Shown: positions 35,283-44,344, counted from the first letter of the stretch. The stretch: 64,000 bases of DNA from UBA4363 sp002393965 (GCA_946542925.1 CAMNLA010000021.1:53807-117806), one strand, 5' to 3'. The notes: generated from the letters alone by a model not told the origin. Translations and numbers: made by a program.

Positions 35283-36416
35283 ATGAAAAAAAACATCCAA
35301 ATGGTGGACCTCCATTCTCAGTATGAGAAGGTACAGGACGAAATGGACAAGGCGATACGCTCTGTTATCGACTCTGCCGCCTTTGTCAAGGGACCCAAGG
35401 TGACGGAGTTTCAGACTCATCTCGAACAATATCTCGGGGTACGACACGTCATTCCGGTTGCAAACGGAACCGAAGCAATTCAGATCGCCTTGATGGCGCT
35501 CGGTCTGCAGCCTGGTGATGAGGTCATCACACCGACGTTTACCTTTATCGCAACCGCTGAGGTCGTCGCCCTGCTGGGTCTCAAACCCGTGGTCGTCGAT
35601 GTGGATCCCGATACGTTCTGTATGACGGCACAGCAGGTGGCGAAGGCTATCACTCCCAAGACCAAGGCAATCGTTCCGGTCAACCTCTTCGGTCAGAATG
35701 CACCTCTCGAGGATCTTAAGGCACTGGTGGATGAACACCATCTCTTCCTCGTTGAGGATGCCTGCCAGTCTATGGGCTCACACTATATCTTTCGCGACGG
35801 ATCTCGCGTTTCCTCTGGCACCGTTGGCATTATGGGTTGCACCTCTTTCTTTCCTTCCAAGAATCTTGGTTGCTACGGCGACGGAGGCGCCATCTTTACC
35901 AACGACGACCTGCTGGCGGAGAAGGCACGAAGCATCGCTAATCACGGTATGACCGTACGATATCACCACGACCGGGTCGGTGTCAACTCACGACTCGATG
36001 CTATTCAGGCAGCCGTGCTCGATGTCAAACTGCCACACCTTGACGACTATATCCGCTCACGACAACACGCCGCCGATTTCTATAACGAGGCATTCCAGTC
36101 TCTCTCCTGGGTGAAGACACCTTCCGTGGCTCCTTATACTACTCACGCCTTTCACCAGTACACGCTCGTGCTTTCTGACGGTATTGACCGCCCTGCTCTG
36201 CAGGCGTTCCTCAAGGAGAAAGGCATTCCTTCGATGGTGTACTACCCAATACCGCTACACTTGCAAAAGGCCTACCGGGATCCTCGCTATGCCGAGGGCG
36301 ATTTCCCCGTCGCCGAGCACCTCGCATCACACGTCATCTCTCTCCCGATGCATACCGAACTCGATGAGGAACAACTCAACTATATTACCGAATCATTCAA
36401 GTCTTTTCATCCCTGA
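35283..36416 (+). CDS. WbpE/PorR-like sugar aminotransferase (DegT family)
   Basis: From the ATG at 35283 the protein has 377 residues. It is a PLP enzyme of the DegT/DnrJ/EryC1/StrS family: VANGTEAIQIALMALGLQPGDEV, DEVITPTFTFIATAE, LVEDACQSMGSHY and the PLP lysine in FFPSKNLGCYGDGGA. The best-fitting subgroup is WbpE, which aminates UDP-3-keto-GlcNAcA at C3; PorR of Porphyromonas gingivalis is of this type. The next two genes are the matching acetyltransferase and dehydrogenase, which supports this. It ends at a TGATG overlap with the acetyltransferase gene. A TTG two codons upstream is the only alternative start. Confidence 0.85.
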   Translation: MKKNIQMVDLHSQYEKVQDEMDKAIRSVIDSAAFVKGPKVTEFQTHLEQYLGVRHVIPVANGTEAIQIALMALGLQPGDEVITPTFTFIATAEVVALLGLKPVVVDVDPDTFCMTAQQVAKAITPKTKAIVPVNLFGQNAPLEDLKALVDEHHLFLVEDACQSMGSHYIFRDGSRVSSGTVGIMGCTSFFPSKNLGCYGDGGAIFTNDDLLAEKARSIANHGMTVRYHHDRVGVNSRLDAIQAAVLDVKLPHLDDYIRSRQHAADFYNEAFQSLSWVKTPSVAPYTTHAFHQYTLVLSDGIDRPALQAFLKEKGIPSMVYYPIPLHLQKAYRDPRYAEGDFPVAEHLASHVISLPMHTELDEEQLNYITESFKSFHP

Positions 36417-36994
36417 TGGCTTTTTTTAAACACGAAACGGCAATTATCGACACCGGCGCCATAGTGGGCGACGGAACGAAAATATGGCACTTTTCCCATG
36501 TCATGGCGGATAGCGTCATTGGCGATGACTGCAACCTCGGACAGAACGTGGTCATCTCTCCACAAGTCAGAATCGGACGTGGCGTCAAGATACAGAATAA
36601 CGTCTCTGTCTATTCTGGGGTCATCTGCGAGGACGATGTCTTCCTCGGACCGTCTATGGTCTTTACCAACGTAATCAACCCACGATCCTTTATCTCTCGC
36701 AAGGATGAGTTCCGCCCGACGGTTCTGCGAAAGGGTTGCTCCATCGGCGCTAATGCGACTGTGGTCTGCGGACACGAGATAGGAGCCTACGCCCTTGTCG
36801 GTGCGGGAAGTGTCGTGACGCATGATGTCAAACCCTATGCTCTCGTGGTTGGCAACCCCGCACGACAGATAGGGTGGGTCAGCGAGTACGGACACCGACT
36901 CCAGTTCGACGACTCAGGAATCGCTACGTGCCCGGAGTCTCACCAGTGCTACTCCTATGACTCGGCATCTGATTCCGTGACACGCATCAAGTAA
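36416..36994 (+). CDS. WbpD-like N-acetyltransferase (left-handed beta helix)
   Basis: This 192-residue protein is a hexapeptide-repeat acyltransferase: IIDTGAIVGDGTKIWHFSHV, GDDCNLGQNVVISPQVRIGRGVKIQ, SVYSGVICEDDVFLGPSMVF and RKGCSIGANATVVCGHEIG are successive turns of the helix. It matches WbpD, which N-acetylates UDP-GlcNAc3NA to UDP-GlcNAc3NAcA. Its start codon overlaps the aminotransferase stop (TGATG), so the pair should be translated together. The histidine in IWHFSHV is in the position of the usual catalytic base. Confidence 0.85.
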   Translation: MAFFKHETAIIDTGAIVGDGTKIWHFSHVMADSVIGDDCNLGQNVVISPQVRIGRGVKIQNNVSVYSGVICEDDVFLGPSMVFTNVINPRSFISRKDEFRPTVLRKGCSIGANATVVCGHEIGAYALVGAGSVVTHDVKPYALVVGNPARQIGWVSEYGHRLQFDDSGIATCPESHQCYSYDSASDSVTRIK

Positions 36995-37064
36995 ACAAGA
37001 CCTCCGAATCATAAAAAAATCTTTTATTTAGACTAAAAAAAACAAGTATTAAACGTATATATCT

Positions 37065-38093
37065 ATGAAGAAAATAAAGTTTGCGGTTATTGGTCTGGGA
37101 CATATCGGTAAACGACACGCAGAGATGGTGCGCCGTAATCCGGACGCTGAATTGGTCGCTGTGGCGGATATCCTTCCAAAGGAGAAAACAGGATTTGAAG
37201 GCGACGTGCCTTATTTCGCTTCCATCGACGAGTTCCTCGCTGCTGAAGTCAATGCCGATGTCGTTAATATATGTACTCCGAACGGCTACCATGCTGATTA
37301 TGCCGTACGATGCCTGTCGGCTCGCTACCATGTCGTCATCGAAAAACCTATTGCACTGACCAAGGCAGATGCCGAACGAGTGCTCTATAAGTCTCTCGAG
37401 ATGTCACGACACGTCTTCTGCGTGATGCAGAACCGCTATTCTCCCCCTTCCGAATGGCTCAAGAGCGTCGTCGATCAACGCCTGCTCGGTAATATCCACA
37501 TGGTGCAACTCAATTGCTACTGGAACCGAGACGACCGCTACTATAAACCAGGCAACTGGCATGGAACGGCAGACCTCGACGGTGGGACACTCTTTACGCA
37601 GTTCTCTCATTTTATAGATATCATGTATTGGCTCTTTGGCGATATCGAGAATATTCGTGGTAATTTCGCCGATTTCTCACACCAGAATCTGACCGATTTC
37701 GAAGACAGCGGTGTCGTTACCTTCGATTTTGTCAACGGAGGAATGGGCTCTATCAATTACTCGACAGCAGTCTGGGATACCAATCTCGAATCCTCTATTA
37801 CTATCGTGGGCGAGAAAGGAACAATCAAGGTGGCTGGACAGTATATGAACGAAGTGGTCTATTGCCATGTACGTGACTACGAAATGCCGGTACTCGCTCC
37901 GTCCAACCCGCCAAATGACTATGGACCATACAAGGGATCTGCTCAGAATCACCACCTCGTCATCGAGAATGTCGTTGACAAACTCAACGAACAGGGAACC
38001 ATTACAACCAATGTCCTGGAAGGACTCAAGGTCGTAGATATCATCGAACGAATCTACAAGGTGCGGGATGCTCAGTGGACCAAGAGCAAGTAA
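37065..38093 (+). CDS. WbpB-like Gfo/Idh/MocA dehydrogenase
   Basis: This 342-residue oxidoreductase has the NAD-binding motif AVIGLGHIGKRH near the N-terminus, the family EKP motif in YHVVIEKPIALTKA and the C-terminal domain segment HGTADLDGGTLFTQFSHFIDIMYW. It fits WbpB, which oxidises UDP-GlcNAcA at C3 before transamination by WbpE. WbpA (UDP-GlcNAc 6-dehydrogenase) and the epimerase WbpI are not in the window. It follows the acetyltransferase after 70 bases and ends the operon; a GC-rich stem-loop (38116-38146) without a T tract follows. Confidence 0.85.
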   Translation: MKKIKFAVIGLGHIGKRHAEMVRRNPDAELVAVADILPKEKTGFEGDVPYFASIDEFLAAEVNADVVNICTPNGYHADYAVRCLSARYHVVIEKPIALTKADAERVLYKSLEMSRHVFCVMQNRYSPPSEWLKSVVDQRLLGNIHMVQLNCYWNRDDRYYKPGNWHGTADLDGGTLFTQFSHFIDIMYWLFGDIENIRGNFADFSHQNLTDFEDSGVVTFDFVNGGMGSINYSTAVWDTNLESSITIVGEKGTIKVAGQYMNEVVYCHVRDYEMPVLAPSNPPNDYGPYKGSAQNHHLVIENVVDKLNEQGTITTNVLEGLKVVDIIERIYKVRDAQWTKSK

Positions 38094-38115
38094 CATGCGG
38101 GAAAAAGAACAAAAG

Positions 38116-38146
38116 GGGCAGAGTGCGGTTCCTCCGGACTCTGCCC
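38116..38146 (+). terminator. Possible terminator or stem-loop after the glycan operon
   Basis: A 9-bp stem (GGGCAGAGT with ACTCTGCCC) closes a 13-base loop. There is no run of T after it, so termination is uncertain. Confidence 0.4.
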
Positions 38147-38213
38147 GTCACTGCCCCAGCTTGTTATAAATAAAAACTTGACAGACTTTTAATCCGAATC
38201 CTCATTAGTTATT

Positions 38214-38690
38214 ATGATACAGCGTATCCAGTCTCTCTACCTCTTTGTGGTGTTCGTCCTGTTCGCCTCCATGATTTTCTCGCCTCTGTTGTTTTTGTCG
38301 GGCAACGGACTTCTCTACGAGATGGATGCGGCGCATGTCATGCAACTTGACCCTTCATACACCCCCATCGGAGAACCGGTGCTCGACACCTATTTTGTGC
38401 TGGCTCTGGAAGTGGTAATCGCTTCTGTAGCGCTACTTACTGTTTTTCTGTTCAAAAACCGACGCTTACAGGTTCGTCTCACCATTTTCAATATAGTGCT
38501 CCAACTCGGCTTCTACGCTCTGATGGGAGTCTATCTCTATAGCTTGTTGCACGGCGATGCCGCCTTGCAACTCGAACGTTGCTCCCTGACCCTTGCTTTC
38601 CCTCTTGTCGGTGCCGTCCTTTCTTATCTTGCTCTCAGGGCTATCATACGAGATGAGGTACTCGTGGCTGGACTTGGACGACTTCGATGA
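38214..38690 (+). CDS. DUF4293 membrane protein
   Basis: This 158-residue protein has four predicted membrane segments (near residues 8-30, 62-82, 90-112 and 122-145) and opens with MIQRIQSLYLFVVFV, the characteristic start of the Bacteroidota family DUF4293. Its function is unknown. No clear TAnnTTTG box was found upstream. The large gene at 38718 starts 27 bases after its stop, so both are probably on one transcript. Confidence 0.85.
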   Translation: MIQRIQSLYLFVVFVLFASMIFSPLLFLSGNGLLYEMDAAHVMQLDPSYTPIGEPVLDTYFVLALEVVIASVALLTVFLFKNRRLQVRLTIFNIVLQLGFYALMGVYLYSLLHGDAALQLERCSLTLAFPLVGAVLSYLALRAIIRDEVLVAGLGRLR

Positions 38691-38717
38691 TGCTGATGCC
38701 TTTCCTTTTCTGACGCT

Positions 38718-41700
38718 ATGTTCCGATTTCGTTTCCTACTTCTGCTTCTCACGTTCGTTTTCCCGCTTCTGGATGCAGGAGCCTCCGATTGCCCGCTCTA
38801 TCATTCCGTGGCGCAGAGCCCCTATACTTACTATTATCGTATCTCCAATGAGGAAATGGGCGATTTCGTTCGTCAGCCTCGGTCGGATCGGATCTACCGC
38901 CTGTTGCATTCACGTGTCGATTCCTCCCTGACGTCTTCAGGACAACCCGTGCTCCCCGTAGGACATTATGTCAAAGTCTTTACAAAGGAAAATAAGGTAC
39001 ATGCCGAGGTATTTTCCGTACAACCGTTCTTCCCGTATGTCATGAATAACGGATCCGATCTGATGGTCCGGGTGCTCGATACACTGGGACATAATATGGA
39101 TAGGGCAGAGGTGACGGTCGGGAACCGTAAACTCAAATACGACCGTAAGATGCAGGCTTATGTCCTGCCGAATAGGAGAGAGGTGGGTGTCCTTTCTGTT
39201 CGGTCCGGAGACAAGGAGGTCTTCGCTCGCCTGTCTTCCGACGACGAACCGTCCCTTCTCTCCCGATCCATGGTCATCGGTGAGTCGGAGCAGGAGGACG
39301 GATATAGTTTTTTCGCCGTTACCTCTCAACCGAAATACCGGTTGCAGGATACGGTCCGCTTCAAGTTGTTCCTTCACGATCGAAAAGACCATACAGGGCT
39401 GAATGTTCCTATTCGTCTCTCTATCGTTCAGAGAGGAATCGAAAAGGAGGTGGGACGTCTGACGCCTTATGCGCCTGGACTCTTTCAAGGGACGTTTGTC
39501 TTGGACGATACACTCGGTCTCATGGCTGGGGAGAACGTCACTTTCTCTGTGACGTCGGAGAAGGACGCCTCTCTTCATGCTGTCCGGCATGGGGTGTTCC
39601 GTTGCGAGGAGTATTCTCTGCCAAAGGCACGCATCTCACTTCGTGCACCACATTACCATCTTCGTGGCGATTCTCTCGATCTCTCTGTCCGCGCTACCAA
39701 CGAGAATGGCTACCCACTGAGGGATGCCGAACTCATGGTGCGTGCGCAGTTCCGTAACGATGCGCCTGTGCTGTCGTCTCACCGACAGGTCTTTATGCCG
39801 AATACCCTATGGGAGAAACGAATCACCCTTCCCTATGATGGCGAGTCCCAGATTCGTATTCCGTGGCAGTGTATGCCAGAGGCAAATTTCAATTATACAC
39901 TATCCGTCGCTCTCCTGAACGGCGATACGGTATGGACGGAGGAATGTCTGCCCGTTACGTACATCTTTCATGAACAGACGGTCGAAGCGTCCGTCCTGCG
40001 AGACCATGTCCGCTTTTCCTATCGTGAGAACCGTAAGGAACGGCCGGTCATGGCACTTATCCGTGGATTCGATGTCAATGGCAAACAGGTGACTGAACAC
40101 GAGGGAGAACTGCCTTTCAATATGAAACTGGATCCCTATGTCAATTTCTATCAGGTCCAGACGGGATCACACCGACAGACGATCCGAATGGATTCTACCG
40201 CCGATTCGCTCGATATCATCGCTACCCGCAAGCCCTCTGCCGTAGTCTTTGAGTCTCGCAATCCTCGTTCTCTGCCGTTCAACTGGTTCGTATATCAGGG
40301 AAACAAACTCGTCAAGAAAGGATCAGGGACGACTTTCCGAAGTTCATTTCGTAAGGCACTCAACAAGGATTATTACTGCACGGTCCAGTATCTATGGGGC
40401 GGACGTATCCGACAGCGCGAAGTGGCATCCCCTTTCTTTGAGGATGACCGACTCCATCTTCAGGTGACGCAGACTCCGTTCGTCTCTCCGGGACAGGTAT
40501 CGGATGTGAATATCGTTGCCTTGCAGAAGGATAAGCCCGTGGCAGGCGTCGATATCACCGCTTGGGCTCCCATCTTTTCGCTTGGCAATGCCTCGCCCGA
40601 CTATCCTCGAGAACAGCAGAATGAACCGTCCGAACGACGCAAGACGGTGCAGTATCACATCTCCGACGGACCGCTCGTTCACGAGTTTGAGATGAAACAG
40701 CCGGATACGGCGTTCTTCGGACGACTCGACACCATCGAACGCTACCGTTTCCTTTATCCCGACACGCCGTTCTATCGTACACGTCTATCGGCTACATTCT
40801 CCCAGATCGCCCCGTTCGTCATGCGATCCGGACAACCCGTTCCGGTACATGTTGTCTACATCGACCACCGTCCAGCCTACCTCTCTTTTGTGACGAACCG
40901 ACAACCATATTCCTGTCTCGTCGTACCCGGACGACATTCAGTATGGGTGCGGACGGCTGATTTTATGTATGACCTCGGCATCATTGAGGTTCCGGCTCGG
41001 ACCAAACTGATTCTATCGCTCGATGCCGACCGTTTCTCCGAGAAGGTTCCTTATACATCGGATCTTACCGATTCCGAACGTAAGGAATTGCTCTCCTCGC
41101 TCATGCCTCTCTCTAGCCAATCCTCTCGCGGACTTGGTGCCTCCTACCTTGTTCAGGGGTACAATGTCTTTAATGTGCAGAGCTCTCTCCCCGACAGGGA
41201 CGGATACCGGATTGTCGGTCCGCTACGCCCGTCTCAGACCTCGTTCCGTCAGGGACGGAAAGGATCGTTGTTCGATTTCGAACCGCACAATGCTTATGAT
41301 GCGACGGCTCCCGATACACTGCGACTGTCGCCATACGATTTCTCTTCCAACCCTTTCTATCAGAAGTTCTCCACCACTCCTCCTCAGACTGTTTCCGATA
41401 GCGTGTACACCGTTGACCGGCTTCTACAGGAGATAGCAAGGGGCAAGGCACAACGACGTGACAATGCCCGCATCGACTATCCGTTCTTCCGCCGTCGTCA
41501 CCTCTACGACGATTCCCTTTCTCGTGTGCTGCTTCATAATGTGGTGTTCCTCGACGACGATTCGGTGCGACACGTCCCTATGAATTATGTGGCAATGTCA
41601 CGCGACAGTGTCGTGACGGACCTTTTCAATGCCTCCTCCGTCTGTCTTACTCCTGGTTCTCACGTCCTCTACGCACTCTTCCCAGACCAACGCTATGCAA

Positions 41701-42755
41701 CTCTTGATCTCCACGTACGAAAAGGGTTCTCTTCGGTTCTTCACGATACAGTACTTGTTTCTCCTCCTTCTCCGCGTAGCCGGACCTATAGTCGGTTCCT
41801 TGACCTTCTCGTCCAGACTATCGATACGAATTCCTGGCGAGGATACCGCTCTGAGGTCGCTCAACTCAACCGTCCTCTCTCGGAAACTCAGGCGTATCTC
41901 AATTTCCTGATGACCGAGAAGGATACGGCTTATCACAACGGTCGGATGGTCGGTGGATTCGTGCGCGATGATGCCAATCAGGCAGTCGCAGGAGCACGCG
42001 TCTTTATCAGGGAATATGGTATGACGGTCTTTACCGATTTTTCTGGGTTCTTCTCTTTCCAGCGGAAGGATGATCAGCCTGTCACGATACTTATTCAGGC
42101 ACCACGCAAACGTACCTACGAGTTGTTGTTGCGTCATTCTCGCTATGTCCAGCCAGAACAGAATCTGGACGTTGTTCTCACCACTTCCTACGATGGTTGG
42201 ACCGACTACGAGGTTCCTAAACGTTTCATTCCGTATGGCGACACGGTTTCATTGGCCGATTACTCGGATGTGGAATCCCTGCGTCAGGAGACTTCCGACG
42301 TTTCGATTGTCAAGCGGTCTTCCTCTCGTATCGCTTCCGCATCCTCATTGGTTCCTGTCACGGAAAAAGGGTGGGAGGTGCGCCCCGTTTATGTCGTTGA
42401 CGGGGCTGTCGTGAACGATATTGATGACGTGCCGCTTTCTTCTATCCTAAAGATGGAACGACTGCGACGTGCTCCATCTATCTACGGAGCGCGCGGACGG
42501 GAGGGTGGCGTTATTCTTGTTACGACCAACCGCCGACGCGTCTCACCGTCTTCCGTTTCTCTGTCCACGGATTCTTCGGACGAAACATGTGCTTTCTGGC
42601 AACCTCATCTGCGCACCGATAAGGACGGACGAGTCTCTTTTCAGGTTCAATGGCCGGATGGAGTGACTCGTTGGCGCACGCTCTTCATCGGCGTCAAAGG
42701 CTCCCAATCCGCCTCCTATGCCGGCGATGTACTGGTGTCTCCATCCGCAAGATAA
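38718..42755 (+). CDS. MG2-domain / TonB-plug mosaic surface protein
   Basis: The 1345-residue protein has a signal peptide (about residues 1-22). Near residue 205 it has an alpha-2-macroglobulin MG2-type segment (TSQPKYRLQDTVRFKLFL) followed by further beta-sandwich domains. Around 1076-1115 is a carboxypeptidase-regulatory-like domain (VGGFVRDDANQAVAGARVFI), at about 1222-1275 a TonB-receptor plug-like segment (PVYVVDGAVVNDI, IYGARGREGGVILVTT), and at about 1291-1345 a short beta domain (FWQPHLRTDKDGRVSFQ, FIGVKG). There is no barrel, so it cannot be a complete TonB transporter. Similar mosaics occur in Bacteroidota and are thought to be periplasmic or surface proteins of unknown role. Confidence 0.75.
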   Translation: MFRFRFLLLLLTFVFPLLDAGASDCPLYHSVAQSPYTYYYRISNEEMGDFVRQPRSDRIYRLLHSRVDSSLTSSGQPVLPVGHYVKVFTKENKVHAEVFSVQPFFPYVMNNGSDLMVRVLDTLGHNMDRAEVTVGNRKLKYDRKMQAYVLPNRREVGVLSVRSGDKEVFARLSSDDEPSLLSRSMVIGESEQEDGYSFFAVTSQPKYRLQDTVRFKLFLHDRKDHTGLNVPIRLSIVQRGIEKEVGRLTPYAPGLFQGTFVLDDTLGLMAGENVTFSVTSEKDASLHAVRHGVFRCEEYSLPKARISLRAPHYHLRGDSLDLSVRATNENGYPLRDAELMVRAQFRNDAPVLSSHRQVFMPNTLWEKRITLPYDGESQIRIPWQCMPEANFNYTLSVALLNGDTVWTEECLPVTYIFHEQTVEASVLRDHVRFSYRENRKERPVMALIRGFDVNGKQVTEHEGELPFNMKLDPYVNFYQVQTGSHRQTIRMDSTADSLDIIATRKPSAVVFESRNPRSLPFNWFVYQGNKLVKKGSGTTFRSSFRKALNKDYYCTVQYLWGGRIRQREVASPFFEDDRLHLQVTQTPFVSPGQVSDVNIVALQKDKPVAGVDITAWAPIFSLGNASPDYPREQQNEPSERRKTVQYHISDGPLVHEFEMKQPDTAFFGRLDTIERYRFLYPDTPFYRTRLSATFSQIAPFVMRSGQPVPVHVVYIDHRPAYLSFVTNRQPYSCLVVPGRHSVWVRTADFMYDLGIIEVPARTKLILSLDADRFSEKVPYTSDLTDSERKELLSSLMPLSSQSSRGLGASYLVQGYNVFNVQSSLPDRDGYRIVGPLRPSQTSFRQGRKGSLFDFEPHNAYDATAPDTLRLSPYDFSSNPFYQKFSTTPPQTVSDSVYTVDRLLQEIARGKAQRRDNARIDYPFFRRRHLYDDSLSRVLLHNVVFLDDDSVRHVPMNYVAMSRDSVVTDLFNASSVCLTPGSHVLYALFPDQRYATLDLHVRKGFSSVLHDTVLVSPPSPRSRTYSRFLDLLVQTIDTNSWRGYRSEVAQLNRPLSETQAYLNFLMTEKDTAYHNGRMVGGFVRDDANQAVAGARVFIREYGMTVFTDFSGFFSFQRKDDQPVTILIQAPRKRTYELLLRHSRYVQPEQNLDVVLTTSYDGWTDYEVPKRFIPYGDTVSLADYSDVESLRQETSDVSIVKRSSSRIASASSLVPVTEKGWEVRPVYVVDGAVVNDIDDVPLSSILKMERLRRAPSIYGARGREGGVILVTTNRRRVSPSSVSLSTDSSDETCAFWQPHLRTDKDGRVSFQVQWPDGVTRWRTLFIGVKGSQSASYAGDVLVSPSAR

Positions 42756-42797
42756 GGAGATAGAGTCTCTCTGCCACTCAAAAAAAGGCTCTTTTCT

Positions 42798-42835
42798 ACG
42801 CAGAATGTTTATCGTATTGATATTCTGCGTTTTAT
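42798..42835 (+). terminator. Intrinsic terminator of the MG2/plug gene
   Basis: A 9-bp stem (ACGCAGAAT with ATTCTGCGT) encloses a 15-base loop and is followed by a short T run. Confidence 0.65.
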
Positions 42836-43044
42836 GAGTTAAACCGTACAAATGAATTTGGGAAATAGAAAGGAATTTATCATTCTCATCCCCTTAGTCA
42901 TTGACAGGTCTTCCACAAACTCGCTCTTCACTCAGAAGAGTATCATCATCTGTTTTGCATTATGCGGTGCAAAGAAAAACAGAAGAAAAGTTCTAAAAAA
43001 TAGAAATATTTATCGTTTTTCTTCTGAAATTCAAAATAATTATG

Positions 43045-43052
43045 TAATCTTG
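43045..43052 (+). promoter_or_regulatory. Likely promoter -7 box of higBA
   Basis: TAATCTTG has one mismatch to TAnnTTTG and lies 8 bases before the HigB start codon, which would make a very short leader. Confidence 0.4.
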
Positions 43053-43060
43053 CAGCGAAT

Positions 43061-43360
43061 ATGAGAATAGTATCACATAGACGATTAGTTGAGTTCTATA
43101 GTTCGGAAGGACATGGAGATGCTCAGGCTGCACTTGAACGATGGTATAACATCGCAGAAAAGGCAGAGTGGAAGAACCTGTCGGATATAAAGGTAGATTT
43201 CCCCACAACAGACTACGTTGGAAACCAACATTATGTCTTTGACATCAGGGGCAACAAATATCGTCTGGTAGTGGTCGTAAAATTCACAATCGGACATATA
43301 TTCATCCGATTTGTGGGTACACATAGTGAATACGATAAGATTGACGTTTCAGCGATATAA
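43061..43360 (+). CDS. higB: HigB-type mRNA interferase toxin
   Basis: This 99-residue basic protein fits the HigB family: FYSSEGHGDAQAALERWYNIAEKAEW near the N-terminus, then FDIRGNKYRLVVVVKF and IFIRFVGTHSEYDKID at the C-terminus, where the family places its catalytic residues. HigB toxins cut mRNA on the ribosome. The antitoxin gene follows after 17 bases, in the toxin-first order usual for hig modules. The region is AT-rich compared with the neighbouring genes, which suggests recent gain. Confidence 0.88.
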   Translation: MRIVSHRRLVEFYSSEGHGDAQAALERWYNIAEKAEWKNLSDIKVDFPTTDYVGNQHYVFDIRGNKYRLVVVVKFTIGHIFIRFVGTHSEYDKIDVSAI

Positions 43361-43377
43361 TATAAGGAGGTACAAAT

Positions 43378-43740
43378 ATGGCAAAGATTACTAAGGAACA
43401 ATATGAGTTCGCGTTAGCACGGATTGAGGAACTGTTGCCGGTAGTTGATGACAACACGCCTTCCAATGACCGAAATGCAGTAGAGTTGACAATGATGTCC
43501 GATGTTGTCATAGACTACGAAAAGGAACACTATCCCATTGGCAAACCTACCATAGCCCAATTGATACAGCTTTCTCTGGATGAGAAGAATATGAGTCAGA
43601 AACAATTGGCTACTGAGATTGGGGTTAGTCCTTCACGCATAAGCGACTATGTTTCAGGTAGGGCAGAGCCAACTCTGAAGATAGCCCGTCTGCTTTGTGT
43701 CACTTTAGGGATAACACCAGCTGCTATGTTGGGATATTAA
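43378..43740 (+). CDS. higA: HigA-type antitoxin with XRE helix-turn-helix
   Basis: This 120-residue protein has an N-terminal region rich in acidic residues and a helix-turn-helix of the Xre type at about residues 68-118 (NMSQKQLATEIGVSPSRISDYVSGRAEPTLKIARLL split over two helices). It should bind HigB and repress the higBA promoter. A purine-rich AAGGAGG at 43362-43368 lies about 9 bases before the start codon and is one of the few Shine-Dalgarno-like sites in the window. Confidence 0.88.
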   Translation: MAKITKEQYEFALARIEELLPVVDDNTPSNDRNAVELTMMSDVVIDYEKEHYPIGKPTIAQLIQLSLDEKNMSQKQLATEIGVSPSRISDYVSGRAEPTLKIARLLCVTLGITPAAMLGY

Positions 43741-43775
43741 GCTATAAGAAACCTAAAGGGAAAAGAAATACGATT

Positions 43776-43877
43776 ATGAACATTCTTTCTCTCGAAACTA
43801 TGTCGAAGATAGAAGACTGTCTGCATATTTCTATTGTCCCACACAAACTACAAGGTACTTCGGTAGGAGAGAAGTGA
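43776..43877 (+). CDS. Possible 33-residue open frame after higA
   Basis: ATG at 43776 opens a short frame ending in TGA at 43875-43877 (MNILSLETMSKIED at the start). It lies between higA and the convergent Lrp gene. I see no family features, and it may be the remnant of a longer gene or chance. Confidence 0.15.
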   Translation: MNILSLETMSKIEDCLHISIVPHKLQGTSVGEK

Positions 43878-43879
43878 CA

Positions 43880-44344
43880 TTATATCGGGATGGCATAGGT
43901 CTGCTTCACCTCTTTCAGTACAAAGATCGAGTGAAGCGAACCAATCGCTTCCACTACACCCAGACGGTTCTGTACGAAACTCTGGTAATGGTCCATGTCT
44001 CGTGCTACGATTTTCAATAAGTAGTCGTAGTCTCCCGATATGTTGTAACAGTCCGTAATCTCTTCAATTTCACTTACGGCTTTGATGAACATCAACATGT
44101 ACTCTTTCGAGTGCTGCTTGAGACGGATATTGCAGAATACGGTGATGTCCTGCATCTTCTCGCGGTCCAGGACGGCGGCATATTTCTTGATGTAGCCCTC
44201 CTTTTCCAATGTCTTGATACGTTCAAACACAGGAGTAGGCGACAGATGTACCTGTGCCGCTATCTCTTTCGTGGTCTGTTTCGAGTCTTCCTGCAGGATG
44301 CGGAGAAGTTGACGGTCTGTTTCGTCCAGTTTGTTGTTGTTCAT
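43880..44344 (-). CDS. Lrp/AsnC-family transcriptional regulator
   Basis: Taken from the ATG at 44344 (MNNNKLDETDRQLLRIL) the protein has 154 residues, the normal size; the frame is open further upstream to 44467 but that extension does not look like the family. The N-terminal helix-turn-helix contains KQTTKEIAAQVHLSPTPVFERIKTLEKEGYI, split over the usual three helices, and the C-terminal RAM domain contains DCYNISGDYDYLLKIVARDM. Lrp-type regulators bind amino acids and control amino-acid genes. It runs divergently from metY, so control of the methionine genes is a reasonable guess. Confidence 0.9.
   Translation of the reverse strand: MNNNKLDETDRQLLRILQEDSKQTTKEIAAQVHLSPTPVFERIKTLEKEGYIKKYAAVLDREKMQDITVFCNIRLKQHSKEYMLMFIKAVSEIEEITDCYNISGDYDYLLKIVARDMDHYQSFVQNRLGVVEAIGSLHSIFVLKEVKQTYAIPI

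Larger units (their letters stand above)
42756..43060. other. AT-rich intergenic region before higBA
   Basis: This gap contains the terminator at 42798-42835 and an AT-rich stretch from about 42850 to 43060. A 70-codon frame at 42852-43064 runs into higB but shows no family features. Base composition is clearly lower in GC than that of the genes to the left. Confidence 0.5.

Noticed and set aside
42852..43064. 70-codon plus-strand frame before higB
   Set aside because: No family features, AT-rich, and it overlaps the higB promoter and start.
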